Positions 46,846 through 58,559 of a stretch of 64,000 bases of DNA are shown here, piece by piece. The first letter of the stretch is position 1, and each line of letters starts with the position of its first letter. Position numbers and translations under genes: made by a program. The notes below the pieces were generated by a model that was not told the DNA's origin, searched no databases, and worked only from the letters and a program-made list of their open reading frames with translations. Where the stretch lies: positions 85,757,293-85,821,292 of the forward strand of contig NC_133770.1 in assembly GCF_003597395.2 (NCBI RefSeq), written 5' to 3'. This stretch comes from Chelonoidis abingdonii. Lineage: Eukaryota; Chordata; Testudines; Testudinidae.

Positions 46846-46950
46846 TCATCCTAGGAATCCAACCTTCTGTCGTGTTGTCCCCAGACTCTCTTCTTTGTCT
46901 AAGATCTTCTGTAGGGAAGTGTGCAACATTTTGCCTACCCGTTTTCCTGT
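46846..46950 (-). CDS. EXOSC7: EXOSC7 last coding exon
   Basis: This exon is 105 nt: 34 codons and TGA at 46846-46848. The acceptor CAG lies directly above 46950. The peptide starts TGKRVGKMLHTSLQ and ends QKVGFLG, the conserved C-terminus of the family. A longer open frame in another phase overlaps it and is a shadow. Confidence 0.93.
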   Translation of the reverse strand, partial: TGKRVGKMLHTSLQKILDKEESLGTTRQKVGFLG

Positions 46951-49900
46951 CTGTAAGACAAAGAAGGCAAGACAAAATTGACGCATCCTACTAACAGGAA
47001 GAGAATTTCCCTTCTGTCAACTATTTTTTCCCTTAATGATTAATATACTATTGTATATTGTAAATGGCATATTGGAACTAAGAAACTGCATGTGGGGGAC
47101 TCTTAACTTGATCAAAAGTTTTGGGGAAAAAACCCTCCAAAGCAAAATTGTTCAAACCAGGGGCAAATGCTCCAATTCAACAAAAAAACTCAGTGGGCCA
47201 GATTCCCTAGTATGAGCTTGCCTCTCTGTGCCAGGCAGGAGCCTCAGAGAGGCTAGATTTGGTCTGTAAATGGCCCGCAGAAAATTTCTTTTGCAGCAGG
47301 AAACTCTCCAATGGCATAAACACAGTAGAAGCAACTCCTGCACCAGCTTCCTCCCCCGTGTCTCTAGTGTAGGGACATGCTGAAAGAGAAAACACATGGG
47401 AGGAGAGCCTGCACTGACCCTCTACTGGCAAACATCTCTTAGGTATCTTACAGCAGTGGTGTAGAACAGAACTTTCCCTAGGTCTGGCTGGCATAGGATC
47501 ATGGAACCATGAGATTCCCTGAGCAGAGAGGAACCTCACTCACTGTCCTTAAAAGGTCAATGGGCAGCTCAAGCTGTGGGTATTGAATAGAAACTATAGC
47601 CAAGTTGTCTGAAGGAAGCTGCTCCTCAATTTTATAACTAGAGACCCATAAAACTACCTACCATTTAATCGGGTAAGTCCAACTCTACATGGAGGCATGA
47701 AACCATAAAATGATGCAGATGCTTTGATCAAGAAGCCAGGCAATTGAGAAGGATACTACAACTCCCTCAGCCCCTTCTCATGCAGTACTGTTCTGTAACC
47801 TCAAGAGCAGCATTTGGGACAAGCTTGGGAGAGATAGGGTGGTATATAAACTATGTAGATCCACTGACCAAAACTCCCCATGTAGGGAAGGTGCAGAAGC
47901 TGTTACAATCAATGGACTGGGGTAACTTTGCAGCCCAAGGGGGTATCATGAAGTATTCTGCTCCACTCCCACACCAGATATCTAGCCCAGCTATCTCCAA
48001 CACAAGGTTCGTTTACCCTTGCTTGGTGCATGGGTCCTGGATTTTGCCCACTGGCATCTCAGTTATTTCTGCCTGACTCCCTTATGATAACTTTAATCCA
48101 CTAAGAGGTGTCACTATGGCACCTTTCCAAAGCTGAACCATTACGCAGCTTTCCTAAAAGCAATGTACTGGCTGGAATGTCTGTTCACCCCAAGGCTGAT
48201 AATGCTGAACATTTTCTGAGCTGTAGTCAATCCACTGGAGGATATAAAAGTGTTAAGCAAAGGTTACGAAACTGTTCCATTTCACAGACCCTGTGCTTTT
48301 GGCTTTGTTTCATCTGTTCCCCAAACAGGCTGCTGTGTTGGGAACAAGACTAGTCAGACTCCCCAGTCAAAGAAAGAATTCTTTGCTTCCCCCAAAAGCC
48401 TTTTCTTATTTCAGTGAACGACACCACCACTTAAGGAGGAGAGATTTCTTTAAAACAGGTGAGGGGCAACATAACATACTGGGCTACTGAGTTAAGTTTT
48501 AACTCTTAGGCTGGCACAGGAGTCAATACTTGTTTGTACCGTACCATTTAGGAGCTTTTGTAAATTTGGCCCTAAGAAGTTAGGTGCCTAATTGCCTTTT
48601 TGAAATAGGAGTTAGGTGCTTCACCTGCTTATGTGTTTTTGAAAAATCCCATTAGGCGCTAAATACCTCTGAAATATCTGACCCTTGGTGCACACACCTT
48701 TAAATGCTCAAAGCTCCATACCAACACAGATCCTGAGAGCACACCTGTGAGGCAGGCTAGAAATTACTATTTTCATTTTACAAATGGGTATACTAAGGCA
48801 CAGAAGTGAAATGACTTTTCCAAGAGCAAACAGGAGCTCAGTAGATTAAAACCCAGGCTTTAAATTACATCAAGAGAATGTAAAGTGTCATGTGTGCTTA
48901 GCACGTCATTTCCACTTTAACCAGTTGTTTTCAAACCTAACTGCAATTTCTGCATTCCTCACTACAGCTGGTCAGAAATTTGACAAAAAACATTGTTTTT
49001 CTGGAAAATGCATAGTTGTCAAAATAAACGTTTTGCAGGAACATACTAATTTTGACAATAGTTTCAGGTCCAGCACGGAACTGGGAGAGAGAACCCCCAG
49101 AATAGTTAAAAGCCTTGTGGTTAAAGCCCTCGCCTAGATGTGGAAAACCCAGACTTGAACCCAAGTCTCTTACATCCTAGCCACCACACTATTAATTCTG
49201 GAGCTGGCGTCTCTCTGCTTTCTCTTCAATGCTTCAAAAAAAGGTACGTTTCATCCCAATGCAAAAGGGGAAAGGTTTTTGAAATCTCAAATTTTCACAG
49301 GATGGGGAAACCATTTCCCATCTAGATTTATTTCTCACAAGGGCTACCTTTATGTCAAATGTGAAGGTTTTCAGAAACAAATCCAATTTTGAATTCAAGT
49401 GCAAATGAAATACAAAGCTTGTGTACAAAACTCATTTGTACATACTTTAAACGCCAAGTCTGGGCATGAGAAATTTCACACCAAAAGGGAAGCTTCAGAG
49501 AGAGGCCTAAAGAAGGATTTAAAGAGAAATTCCCAAGTCAACTTGAACTGCTGCCAGCTACCACAGCATTTTATAAATATTTTTATAGAAAGGGAAGAGG
49601 CTCACATCAGTAAAAAGGACAGATACAAAGATATTACAAAAAAATGTGAAACATAAAGTACTAGAATTGTAATGATTGCTAGCTAAATAAGTTAATTACA
49701 TGAAAGACAAGTTACACAAATTAAAGATTATGTACTGTGAAGTACCAGTTCACAAGTTCCAGTTCTGTTGTGTGGTAACTGCTGTTATGTTAAAGAAGTT
49801 TCATTTTGAGTTTCAAAGGGAAATTATCAGGCTTGAAACTTGTTCTTTATGAAGTAAATATAGGATTTGTAAATAATGTTAGTCACCTTAACTTTTAAGA

Positions 49901-52516
49901 AGTGTTGCTAGCATGACACTACTATTTAGAAGAAAACCCAGATTATCGCAATGTCAGAGGGGACATCCCAAATGGTTTGCATAAGTGAAATTCATTCCCA
50001 TAGGAATTTCAGATTCCTTGGAAGCTGCCTGGGACCTTCCACAATTCACTTTTTACCCCTAAGTTTTCAGTATCCCTTTAATTATGCCCACACTGCAATT
50101 TTTTGTATGCTCAAGATCCACTTTTCCATTATGTGAGCTGAAGTTGCTCGTCAGCACTTCTTACCTCCATCATCTCAAAGATACTCTCTGGATCAAGACT
50201 ACCGTTCCCCAGTTTCTTCATACACGTAAGGGTACCTCTGCTGGTCACAGAAAGCAGCAGGCTGGCCAAAGAGCAAGCTTCTTCCTGAAGGGTAGCATCA
50301 ACCACATGCCTACAACCAATCTGGAGAACCAAGGACAGTTTACTTTTGGATATTTTAAGTTGTTTTGTGTCCAGATAATTATGAACTTACTGGGTGATGG
50401 AATTAGAGCACTGGAGGTAATTCCACCAAACCATTAACCTGTCAGTTTATCTGTATGTTACAATCCTAAGAAATATAAATACTGTCTGATCATTGGTTTT
50501 GCTCATGTGTTAAGTCACTGCAGCGGTGTCAGTCATTAAATACAACACCTTGACATAGGACATTGTAACTGCTCACAGTGCAACGTTATTGTAAGTGCAT
50601 GCTTATAAACGTACTATGTATATAGGATAAACACGCACCTTTGGCCATTTGACCTACATCCTGACTCAAACTAAATTCCATGTGGATGAATTAACATTCC
50701 AAACATCTGGCAATAGCATGAAGCGCCTTTAAAATTTTATACATATATTTTTTAAAAAAAGGATCAACTTTTCAGCCAAAGGCTTCTTTTTCTTCCCCAA
50801 CTGTGGAATTTTATTCACAAAAGTTACACATGCCTAAGGCTCTGGAGAGGTGAGATTCAGTCTCTACCTCAGGTGACAGCTTTTATTATTATTTACATAA
50901 CACTTAGAAAACAGAATAATTTGCATGACGGCATGCAAGCTGTCTCATAACCAAGCCAAGGAAAGTTGATATTATGGCAATTGCTGTGTGGTTGGAAAAA
51001 TGGGTGGATAAACAAACAGATGCAGCAGTGAATTAAGTGGGATCTCTCTCTTTCTCTCACACACACAAATTCACTTTATAGAGAATTTAAGGAAACAGTG
51101 GTACTAAGAGGGAGAGTAGATCTAACAGCTATGAACAAGTTCAGCTTCCTGCTCTGAGTCCCTGCTGCATGTAGGTCACTTAGCTTCTCTGTGTCTTAGT
51201 CCCTCTATTTGAAAAAAATGATGGCAATAATTAGGGCCCTACCAAATTCACGGCTATGAAAAATGCATCCCAGACCATGATATCTGGTCTTGTGCTTTTA
51301 CCTATACTATACAGAGTTCACAGGGGAGACCAGCGTTTCTCAAATTGGGAGTCTTGACCCAAAAGGGAGTTGCAGGGGGGTTGTAAGGTTATTTTAGGGG
51401 TATTGCCACCTGTACTTCTCTGCTGCCTTCAGAGCTGGGTGGCTGGAGAGCAGTGGCTGTTGGCCAGGGGCCCAGTTTTGAAGGCAGCACTGCCACCTGC
51501 AGCAGCACAGAAGGAAGGGTGGCAATACCAGACCAAGTCCACCCTTAATTCTACTCCGCTGCCTTCAGAGCTGGATGGCTGGAGAGTGGTGGCTGCTGAA
51601 TGAGGGCCCTGCTCTGCCTTCAAAGCTGGGCTCCCAGCCAGAAGCTGCCACTCTCCAGCTCACCAACTCTGAAGGCTGTGCTGCCACCCGCAGCAGCACA
51701 GAAGTACCACAACCCCCCCCTACAATAACCTTGGGATCCTCTCAAAACTCCTTTGTGGGTCAGGAACGCTATAGGCACAAACACTCTGAAATTTCAGATT
51801 TAAATATCTGAAATCATGAAATTTACTCTTTTAAAAATCCTTTGAGCGTGAAATTGATCAAAATGGACCATGAATTTGGTAGGGCCCTAGCAATAACGCT
51901 TACCTGTCTCGCAGGGTGTTGGTAGGCATAAGGTTAGCTCCATCAACAAAGTTTCTGTTTCTTCAGTGGCTCACCAAATAGGTGTCCAACATTTTAAATG
52001 GCTAATGGATATTATGTTAGCATATTAGAGAAGCCAATACTAGTGTCCACTTCACTATCAGCAAGCAGCTGATGGATGGATAGTTAATTGTTTCAGCCCA
52101 AGAATACAGCAGGATTAGCTATTGCAGATTCCCATGCCAACAAGACATACAACTTGAGAGGGACATGGAACACTCTCTCCACAAAGATTTCCTTCTCCAC
52201 CTCCCAAGTCAAAAAATAAATTCAAGGATGGAAGCCAAGAACTTATTTTTAGTATGGGGGTATCTCATGGCTCTGGTCATCAAAGAAAAGATGGTTTCTC
52301 CCAACCCAAAATGGCAGGTCAGTTCTTGTAGCCAAAGTCTATAGAAGACTCAAAAGCTAAATGAAATAATTTACAGACTTCTCCAGGCTTACTTTGCTTA
52401 ATGTGATGATACAGGGTACATTCTCCACATTAAGTCGAATACAGTCATAAGGGTCATCAGAGAGCTCAATCTCTTTTGATCCTTCTTCATCGTCCAAAAC
52501 ACGCACTTTGGGTATC
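46846..52516 (-). CDS. EXOSC7: Exosome component 7 (Rrp42-type RNase PH-like subunit), last three coding exons
   Basis: EXOSC7 is one of the six RNase PH-like ring subunits of the RNA exosome, which does 3' to 5' RNA processing and decay in nucleus and cytoplasm. The exons are 52393-52516, 50165-50320 and 46846-46950. They join in phase to the C-terminal 127 residues and a TGA stop. Recognisable stretches are ELSDDPYDCIRLNVENVPC in the first exon, HVVDATLQEEACSLASLL in the second and the tail RQKVGFLG in the third. All are nearly identical to the human protein. Splice sites are canonical and no lesion is seen. The first base of exon 52393-52516 completes an Arg codon, so an upstream exon must exist. 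I did not find it up to 64000, so the gene is cut by the window edge. CLEC3B follows downstream on the same strand. Confidence 0.95.
48715..48870 (-). repeat. MIR-like SINE
   Basis: TTCATTTTACAAATGGGTAT, then ACTAAGGCACAGAAGTGAAA and a final AAACCCAGGCT, are the inverted MIR core in order. Confidence 0.65.
49095..49190 (+). repeat. tRNA-derived SINE fragment
   Basis: GTGGTTAAAGCCCTCGCCTA resembles box A. CCAGACTTGAACCCAAGTCT is in the box B position. It is similar in layout to the repeat at 8370-8530. Confidence 0.4.
50165..50320 (-). CDS. EXOSC7: EXOSC7 second-last coding exon
   Basis: This exon is 156 nt, or 52 whole codons. The acceptor AG lies at 50321-50322 and the donor GTAA begins at 50164. 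The peptide starts IGCRHVVDATLQEEACSLAS and ends DPESIFEMME. The open frame runs on past the donor into intron, and those extra residues are not part of the protein. Confidence 0.95.
51110..51945 (+). repeat. MIR SINE split by a hAT MITE
   Basis: The left part (about 51110-51231) reads TGTAGGTCACTTAGCTTCTC and GTGTCTTAGTCCCTC. The right part (51890-51945) continues with GCTTACCTGTCTCGCAGGGTG. Removing 51232-51889 and one target copy restores a continuous MIR. Confidence 0.75.
51232..51889. mobile_element. hAT MITE (658 bp) with perfect 19-bp ends
   Basis: TAGGGCCCTACCAAATTCA and its exact complement form the ends. GCAATAAT (51224-51231) and GCAATAAC (51890-51897) flank it, 7 of 8 matching. 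Inside, CTGCCTTCAGAGCTGG-type phrases occur three times, one inverted. CAGCGTTTCTCAAATTGGGA at about 51331 resembles a second hAT terminus. Confidence 0.9.
52393..52516 (-). CDS. EXOSC7: EXOSC7 third-last coding exon
   Basis: This exon is 124 nt: one base that completes a split codon, then 41 codons ending in Ser-Lys. The acceptor AG lies at 52517-52518 and the donor GTAAGC begins at 52392. The peptide begins IPKVRVLDDEEGSKEIEL. By comparison with the human protein (291 residues) it covers roughly residues 165-206. Confidence 0.94.
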
Positions 52517-54680
52517 CTATTGAAACAGAAGCATATGCAAAACTTACTGGATATTACTTTACCACTTTCTAATCTGTTATGCAGGCCTGCCCCATTCCTA
52601 CAGAAAATAAAGCTGTTAAGATGTCTAAAGATAACTTTTTAAAGAAAGGGAATGCAAATGAAAGACTACTAAAAACCACCAAAACCAAACACTTCCATTT
52701 TAGTACTGAAGGATTTTAGTCTTAAATCTAAAGAATGCTTCTGATCTCCACAGTCACATCAGTTAATGTTAAAATGCGTATTTTGTTTAAACATACCCCC
52801 AAGTAAGTGATCAACTATACATGGTCAGGGCTTGGGGGAGAAACCAATGCCCACATGGCAAGAATGAGTGCTTACAAAAATCCATTTCTTCAGCATTTAG
52901 ATTAATTTAAATACTAAGCTTCTTGTTGTTGCAGTTACACAGCTACACTATGAAGCAATGTTGTCACCTAGGGTCTGCAAATGGCAACTTCTCTGGTTTT
53001 GCTGCTGCTGCTAGCTTAACTCTGTTCCTGCTCGGTTAAACTAACAAGGCTCTGATCTTGTTTCAGTGCTACTATCCATAATCCTGGGGGGGACAGTGAG
53101 ACTCATGCAAATTTTGTGTTGCTGCTAATGCTTGGAAAAGCTATGACTAGAAGTAGACATAAGCACTAATGTTATTCAAGGGGGAAGGAGACTAACTACT
53201 GGGGGGAATGCTAGAGTGGCAGAATGCTTTCCTCACCAGTTGAGAGATTCTCCCCCACCTCTATAGTACAACCTCCTGCTTGCTAGTAGAGGTAGATATG
53301 AAAAATAGAGCCATCAGGCAGAGTCCTAAGAGAAGCTTCAGTAGAAATCCCAGCATCCTCCATAAAAGCTGGGATGTTAGGGGGCTGGACCTCTCACAAA
53401 GGTGCTGATTTAGCTGGTTTGGCTCTCAACCTTCAAATTTCATGTCTACCTCTGCCTAGTAGGTTTAGGCCTTCAACTAGTGTCAAGAAGTATACAGTCA
53501 ATTTCAGTCCTTGTGCTAGACATCTGCCAAATAGAAATTACCCCCTCACTTTCCTGATCAATTCCATTATTCCTATCTGCCACAGCAATGAAAATCAAGA
53601 GGCACATGTTTGGAGAAGTATATAGGATAGGATAACCTTGTATAGGTGAGTGTTTTAGGACCCATTCCCCCACTTTGGAGGAGTCTAATCAAAAGAAAGA
53701 AATGAATTCTTCAGACCTCTTCATCCAGAACAGATTTTACACATTATTAAAGAGGGATTATATATACTTTCCCCAAATCCTTTGTTCAACATACGAAGTA
53801 ATGCCTGAGATCTTTGATTTCACATATTACTTAAAATGTGAATGTGAAGATTAAGTCTCCACATTCTGAAATTTGTCAGTGTTATAGGACATACTATGCA
53901 CATAATATGGCCAACTATGTATAAATTCCATGGAAATTTTACAAAAAGATGAACTTAACATTCTTATGGTAATGAATAAAAGAGCAGTTGGAACAGTTTC
54001 TAAATTATCACTTGCTTTACTTTTCCTGCCCATAATGTGAAGGCCATGTTCATCCCTGGTGCAATTCTGATGGAGTCCATTGGTGTAAGAAGGCTGCTCC
54101 CCTCAGGGATGAATATAGCATGAAAGCTCTTACTTTGCAGGCCAATAAAAAGAAAACAGATCTCTCATTTCTATGTGCTTTCCTTGAAGATATAACACAC
54201 CTCAGTGCATCTCTGAAAAATTAGCTTTGGTAATTGGATGACATCAAACAGCAATGTTTGTTTATATTAATACTTTTACAGCAGTGTCGTGTGTTACACA
54301 AATTAAACTTGAGAGACTTCTTTTATGCATTCTGTAACATCTTTTAAAGTAAAATATCTGGATCGATTTAATGAATATTTTTTCCTTACAGGAGCAAAGT
54401 GTTTTCCTTTGTTTTTTGATCCCTGGAAAGTATTTTAGTTGCAGTTCATATCGAGTACTAATGACAAGTGCTTAGACAACTATAGAGAGAAGAGGCATAT
54501 TCCCTGCATAATACTGACCGACCAAAACAAAAATATTTTAAAATAAGCAGAATGCAACTTATATATAACTGCATCTAAAGCCCTTTGTAGAATTATATAA
54601 TAGACTCATAGACTCGTAGGTCAGAAGGGACCAATATGATCATCTAGTCTGACCTCCTGCACAAAGCAGGCCACAGAACC

Positions 54681-56417
54681 CTACCCATCCACTTTTATAA
54701 CAACTTTTGCCCCCACTACTTCCCTCGGAAGGCTGTTCCAGAACTTCACTCCCCTAATGGTTAGAAACCTTCGTCTAATTTCAAGTCTAAACTTCCTAAT
54801 ATCCAGTTTGTACCCATTTGTCCTTGTGCCTACATTAGTACTAAGCTTAAATAATTCCTCTCCCTCCCTAACGTTAATCCCCCTGATATATTTATATAGA
54901 GCAAGCATATCCCCCCGGAGCCTTCTTTTGGCCAGGCTAAACAAGCCAAGCTCTTTGAGTCTCCTTTCATAAGGCAGGTTTTCCATTCCTCGGATCATCC
55001 TAGTAGCCCGTCTCTGAACCTGTTCCAGTTTGAATTCATCCTTCTTAAACATGGGACACCAGAACTGCACACAATATTCCAGGTGGGGTCTCACCAGCGC
55101 CTTATATAACGGTACTAACACCTCCTTATCCTTGCTGGAAATACCTCGCCTGATGCCCTAAAACCGCATTTGCTTTTTTAACGGCCATATCGCATTGGCG
55201 GCTCATAGACATCCTGCTATCAACCATACCCCAAGGTCCTTCTCCTCCTCTGTTGCTTCCAACTGATGCGTCCCCAATGTATATCTAAAATTCTATTATT
55301 AATCCCTAAGTGCATGACCTTGCACTTTTCACTATTATATTTCATCCTATTACTATTACTCCAGTTTACAAGGTGGTCCAGATCTTCCTGTATAGTATCC
55401 CGGTCCTTCTCCGTGTTAGCAAACCCCCCAGCTTTGTGTCATCCGCAAACTTTATTAGCACATTCCCGCTCTTTGTGCCAAGGTCAGTAATAAAAAGGTT
55501 AAATAAGATTGGTCCCAAACCGATCCTTGAGGGACTCCACTAGTAACCTCCTTCCAGCCTGACAGTTCACCCTTCAGTACGACCCGCTGGAGTCTCCCCT
55601 TTAACCAGTTCCTTATCCACCTTACAACTTTCATATTCATCCCCATCTTTTCCAATTTAACTAACAGTTCCCCATGTGGAACCGTGTCAAATGCCTTACT
55701 GAAATCGAGGTAAATTAGATCTACCGCATTTCCTTTGTCTAAGTAATCTGTCACCTTCTCAAAGAAGGAGATCAGGTTGGTTTGGCACGATCGATCTACC
55801 TTTAGTAAATCCATGTTGCAATTCGTCCCAATTACCATTGACCTCAATGTCCTTAACTACTTTCTCCTTTAAAATTTTTTCCAAGACCTTACATACTACA
55901 GACGTCAAGCTAACAGGCCTATAGTTACCCGGATCACTTTTTTTCCCTTTCTTAAAAATAGGAACTACGTTAGCAATTCTCCAGTCGTACGGTACAACCC
56001 CGAGTTTACCGATTGATTAAAAATTCTCGCTAACGGGCTCGCAATTTCATGCGCCAGTTCCTTTAATATCCTTGGATGGAGATTGTCCGGGCCCTCCGAT
56101 TTTGTCCCATTAAGCTGTTCAAGTTTGGCCTCTACCTCAGATGCGGTAATATCCACCTCCATATCCTCATTCCCGTTTATCATCCCTCCATCATCCCTAA
56201 ACTCCTCACTAGTCTTATTAAAGACTGAGGCAAAGTACTTATTTAGATATTGGGCCATGCCTAGGTTATCCTTAACCTCCATTCCATCCTCAGTGTATAG
56301 CGGCCCCACTTCTTCTTTCTTTGTTTTCTTCTTATTTATGTGGCTGTAGAACCTTTTACTATTGGTTTTAATTCCCTTTGCAAGGTCCAGTTCTACATGG
56401 CTTTTAGCCTTCCTCAC
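54681..56417 (-). pseudogene. CR1 ORF2 reverse transcriptase, in pieces
   Basis: Fragment 55965-56417 holds SEGPDNLHPRILKELAHEIA. Fragment 55455-55847 holds LIYLDFSKAFDTVPHGELL (the first Asp motif) and EVTSGVPQGSV. Fragment 54681-55121 holds LVRPHLEYCVQFWCPMFKKD and VQRRATRMIRG. The order is that of a LINE polymerase. The Tyr-x-Asp-Asp block falls in a gap between fragments and was not seen intact. Frameshifts make it inactive as read. Confidence 0.88.
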
Positions 56418-57223
56418 TTTATCCCTACATGTTCTGACCTCACTAAGGTAGCTTCCCTTGCTAATCCCGCCTTTCTTCCACTCCCTGTAAGCTTTCTGCT
56501 TTTTCCTAATCCCTCTCTGAGATGCTTGCTCATCCAGCTTGGCCTACAACTCCTGCCCATGGTTTTTTTCCCCTTTCTTGGGATGCAGGCTTCCGACAGT
56601 TTCTGCAGCTGCGACTTAAAGTAATTCCAGGCCTCCTCCGCATTTAAATCCACAAGTTCCTCCGTCCAATCCACTTCCCTAACTAATTTCCTTAACTCTT
56701 TAAAATTAGCCCTTGAGAAGTCAAAAACCCTAATCCCAGATCTACCTTTGTTTATCCTTCCATCTAGTTTGAACTGAATCAGCTCATGATCACTCGAACC
56801 AAGGTTGTCCCCTACCACCATTTCTTCTACGAGGTCCTCACTGCTCACCAAAACCAAATCTAAAATGGCATCCCCTCTTGTCGGTACTTCAACTACTTGG
56901 TGAAGAAATCCATCCGCTATCACATCCAGAAAAATCTGACCCCTATTATTCTTGCAAGCACTTGTCCTCCAGTCTATATCTGGGAAGTTGAAGTCTCCCA
57001 TGATCACACATTTCCCCTTAGTGTTTACTTCATTAAAGACATTAAAGAGGTCTCTATCCATATCCAAATCAGATCCCGGCGGTCTGTAGCACACCCCAAG
57101 CACTATCTCAGGGGAGGCTCTAGTAGCTTTTTTACCCAGTGTGATTTTTGCCCAGACAGACTCTGTCTTATCCATTCCATCACTTCTTATTTCATTACAG
57201 TTAACCTCATCATTGATGTACAA
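56414..57223 (-). pseudogene. CR1 ORF2 apurinic-type endonuclease domain
   Basis: This 269-codon open frame contains VLGVCYRPPGSD, then GDFNFPDIDW (the Asp/Asn active site block) and GSSDHELIQF (the final Ser-Asp-His block) in the correct order. It is the endonuclease half of the LINE protein and lies directly upstream of the reverse-transcriptase pieces. The C-terminal part drifts from the family, so a frame change near 56450 is likely. Confidence 0.88.
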
Positions 57224-57700
57224 TGCTACTCCACCACCTTTGCCTTTCTTCCTGTCTTTTCTAACAACAGCACATAGCCTTCAATACCTGTACTCCAGTC
57301 ATGAGTACTATTCCACCAGGTTTCTGTTATCCCTATAATATCGGTTTCACTTCCTGCACCAGTAGCTCCAGTTCCTCCATCTTGTTACCTAGGCTCCTCG
57401 CATTAGTGTACAGACATTTTAATTTTTGGCGTTTGCGTCAGTGACATTCTTTACCCCGTTGTGCACAGACCTTCTACCACCAGCATCACCTGTTAGTCTA
57501 GTTTCTACTCCGCTTTTCCTCCTTGGGTCAATTCTTCGGTCCACAAGCGTATCCCCTCTCACTTTGTTTACTTCCCTCTCCAGGTTAAATTCTGGCGTGG
57601 AGATCTCCTGGACATCTCCCAACCATCTCCCCCAACTTCCTAGTTTAAAGCTCTCTTAATGAGGTCGGCGAGCCTCCATCCTAGAAGTCTATTTCCCTCC

Positions 57701-58396
57701 TTACTTAGGTGAAGTCCATCCCGAGAACAGTCGTCTGTCCGTAAATGCTTCCCAATGACCGTACATCCCAAAGCCCTCCTTATAGCACCACTGCCTGAGC
57801 CATCTGTTAATTGTCATAATCTTGTCACTCCTTCGTCGCCCTGCTCTAGGAACCGGCAGAATCCCACTGAAGATCACCTGAGCCTCGATTTCCTTGAGCG
57901 TCTTCCCCAGTCTGGCATAGTCCTCCTTGATACAGTCCAGCGAGTAACTAGCCGTATCATTCGTTCCCACATGAAGGACAATCAACGGATTCTTTCCCGC
58001 TCCCGCTAGGATCCTTTTCAGCCTCAGGTCCACATCCTGTATCTTAGCCCCGGCAGACAGCACACCCTTCTGTTCTCCCGATCAGCTCTAGTTACAGGCC
58101 TGTCTATTCTTCTCAGTAAGGAGTCTCCAATCACGTAGACTGCCTTTTTCTGGTGACAGTGTGATTCTCCGGTCTATCCCCTGCACCTGCTGGCCGCAAG
58201 TCCTCTCGATTCGTATTCGCCCTTGCAATCCTCCTGGGCTCATACTTGGTGTTGCCTCCATTGACTCCTCCCCTCCTTCTGCAGGACTAGCTGCTCGTCT
58301 CTTTTTCCTTGCCCTCTCTCCTTCAGCGTCATGGCCTTCCAACTCTGTGCCTGGCAGTCCACGCCACACACCGCACCACAGGCCCCCAACAAGCAC
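57701..58396 (-). pseudogene. CR1 ORF1 with SGNH esterase-like domain, broken
   Basis: The frame 57701-58063 contains LIVLHVGTNDTASYSLD, with the GTND of an SGNH hydrolase, and ends near GWTSPK. The frame 58088-58396 gives the basic N-terminal part (RARKKRRAASPAEGG). A shift separates them. CR1 ORF1 proteins of several vertebrates carry such an esterase domain. It likely helped nucleic acid or membrane association of the element particle. Confidence 0.8.
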
Positions 58397-58559
58397 TGGG
58401 CTGCTGGCAGACCCCTGCCCCCTCCCTTATCTGGCTTGTTGCTTTCTCCGCCTTAGTCTCCCCTGCAACCTCCCCCTGGAAACTCCCACTGAAACTCTCC
58501 TGTTTGCAGCTCTGTTTGCTGGCTCAATGTGACAAGATGTTTTCTGCTGAAAATGATTA

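Larger units (their letters stand above)
46951..50164 (-). other. EXOSC7: EXOSC7 last intron
   Basis: This 3.2-kb intron contains an inverted MIR-like SINE (48715-48870) and a tRNA-type SINE fragment (49095-49185). No other exon was recognised. Confidence 0.85.
50321..52392 (-). other. EXOSC7: EXOSC7 intron between the third-last and second-last coding exons
   Basis: This 2.07-kb intron has a MIR split by a hAT MITE. No extra exon was recognised. Confidence 0.85.
54598..58545 (-). mobile_element. CR1 LINE, nearly full length (about 3.9 kb)
   Basis: The element runs on the minus strand, the same as EXOSC7. In order from its 5' side come an ORF1 region (58396-57701), an endonuclease (57223-56414), a linker and the reverse transcriptase (56417-55455), and a C-terminal block (55121-54681). 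The 3' end at 54600-54660 carries an octamer repeat (ATAGACTC twice, inverted) instead of poly(A), which is typical of CR1. Only a few frameshifts and stops break the frames, so it is young compared with the other LINE pieces here. Confidence 0.92.
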
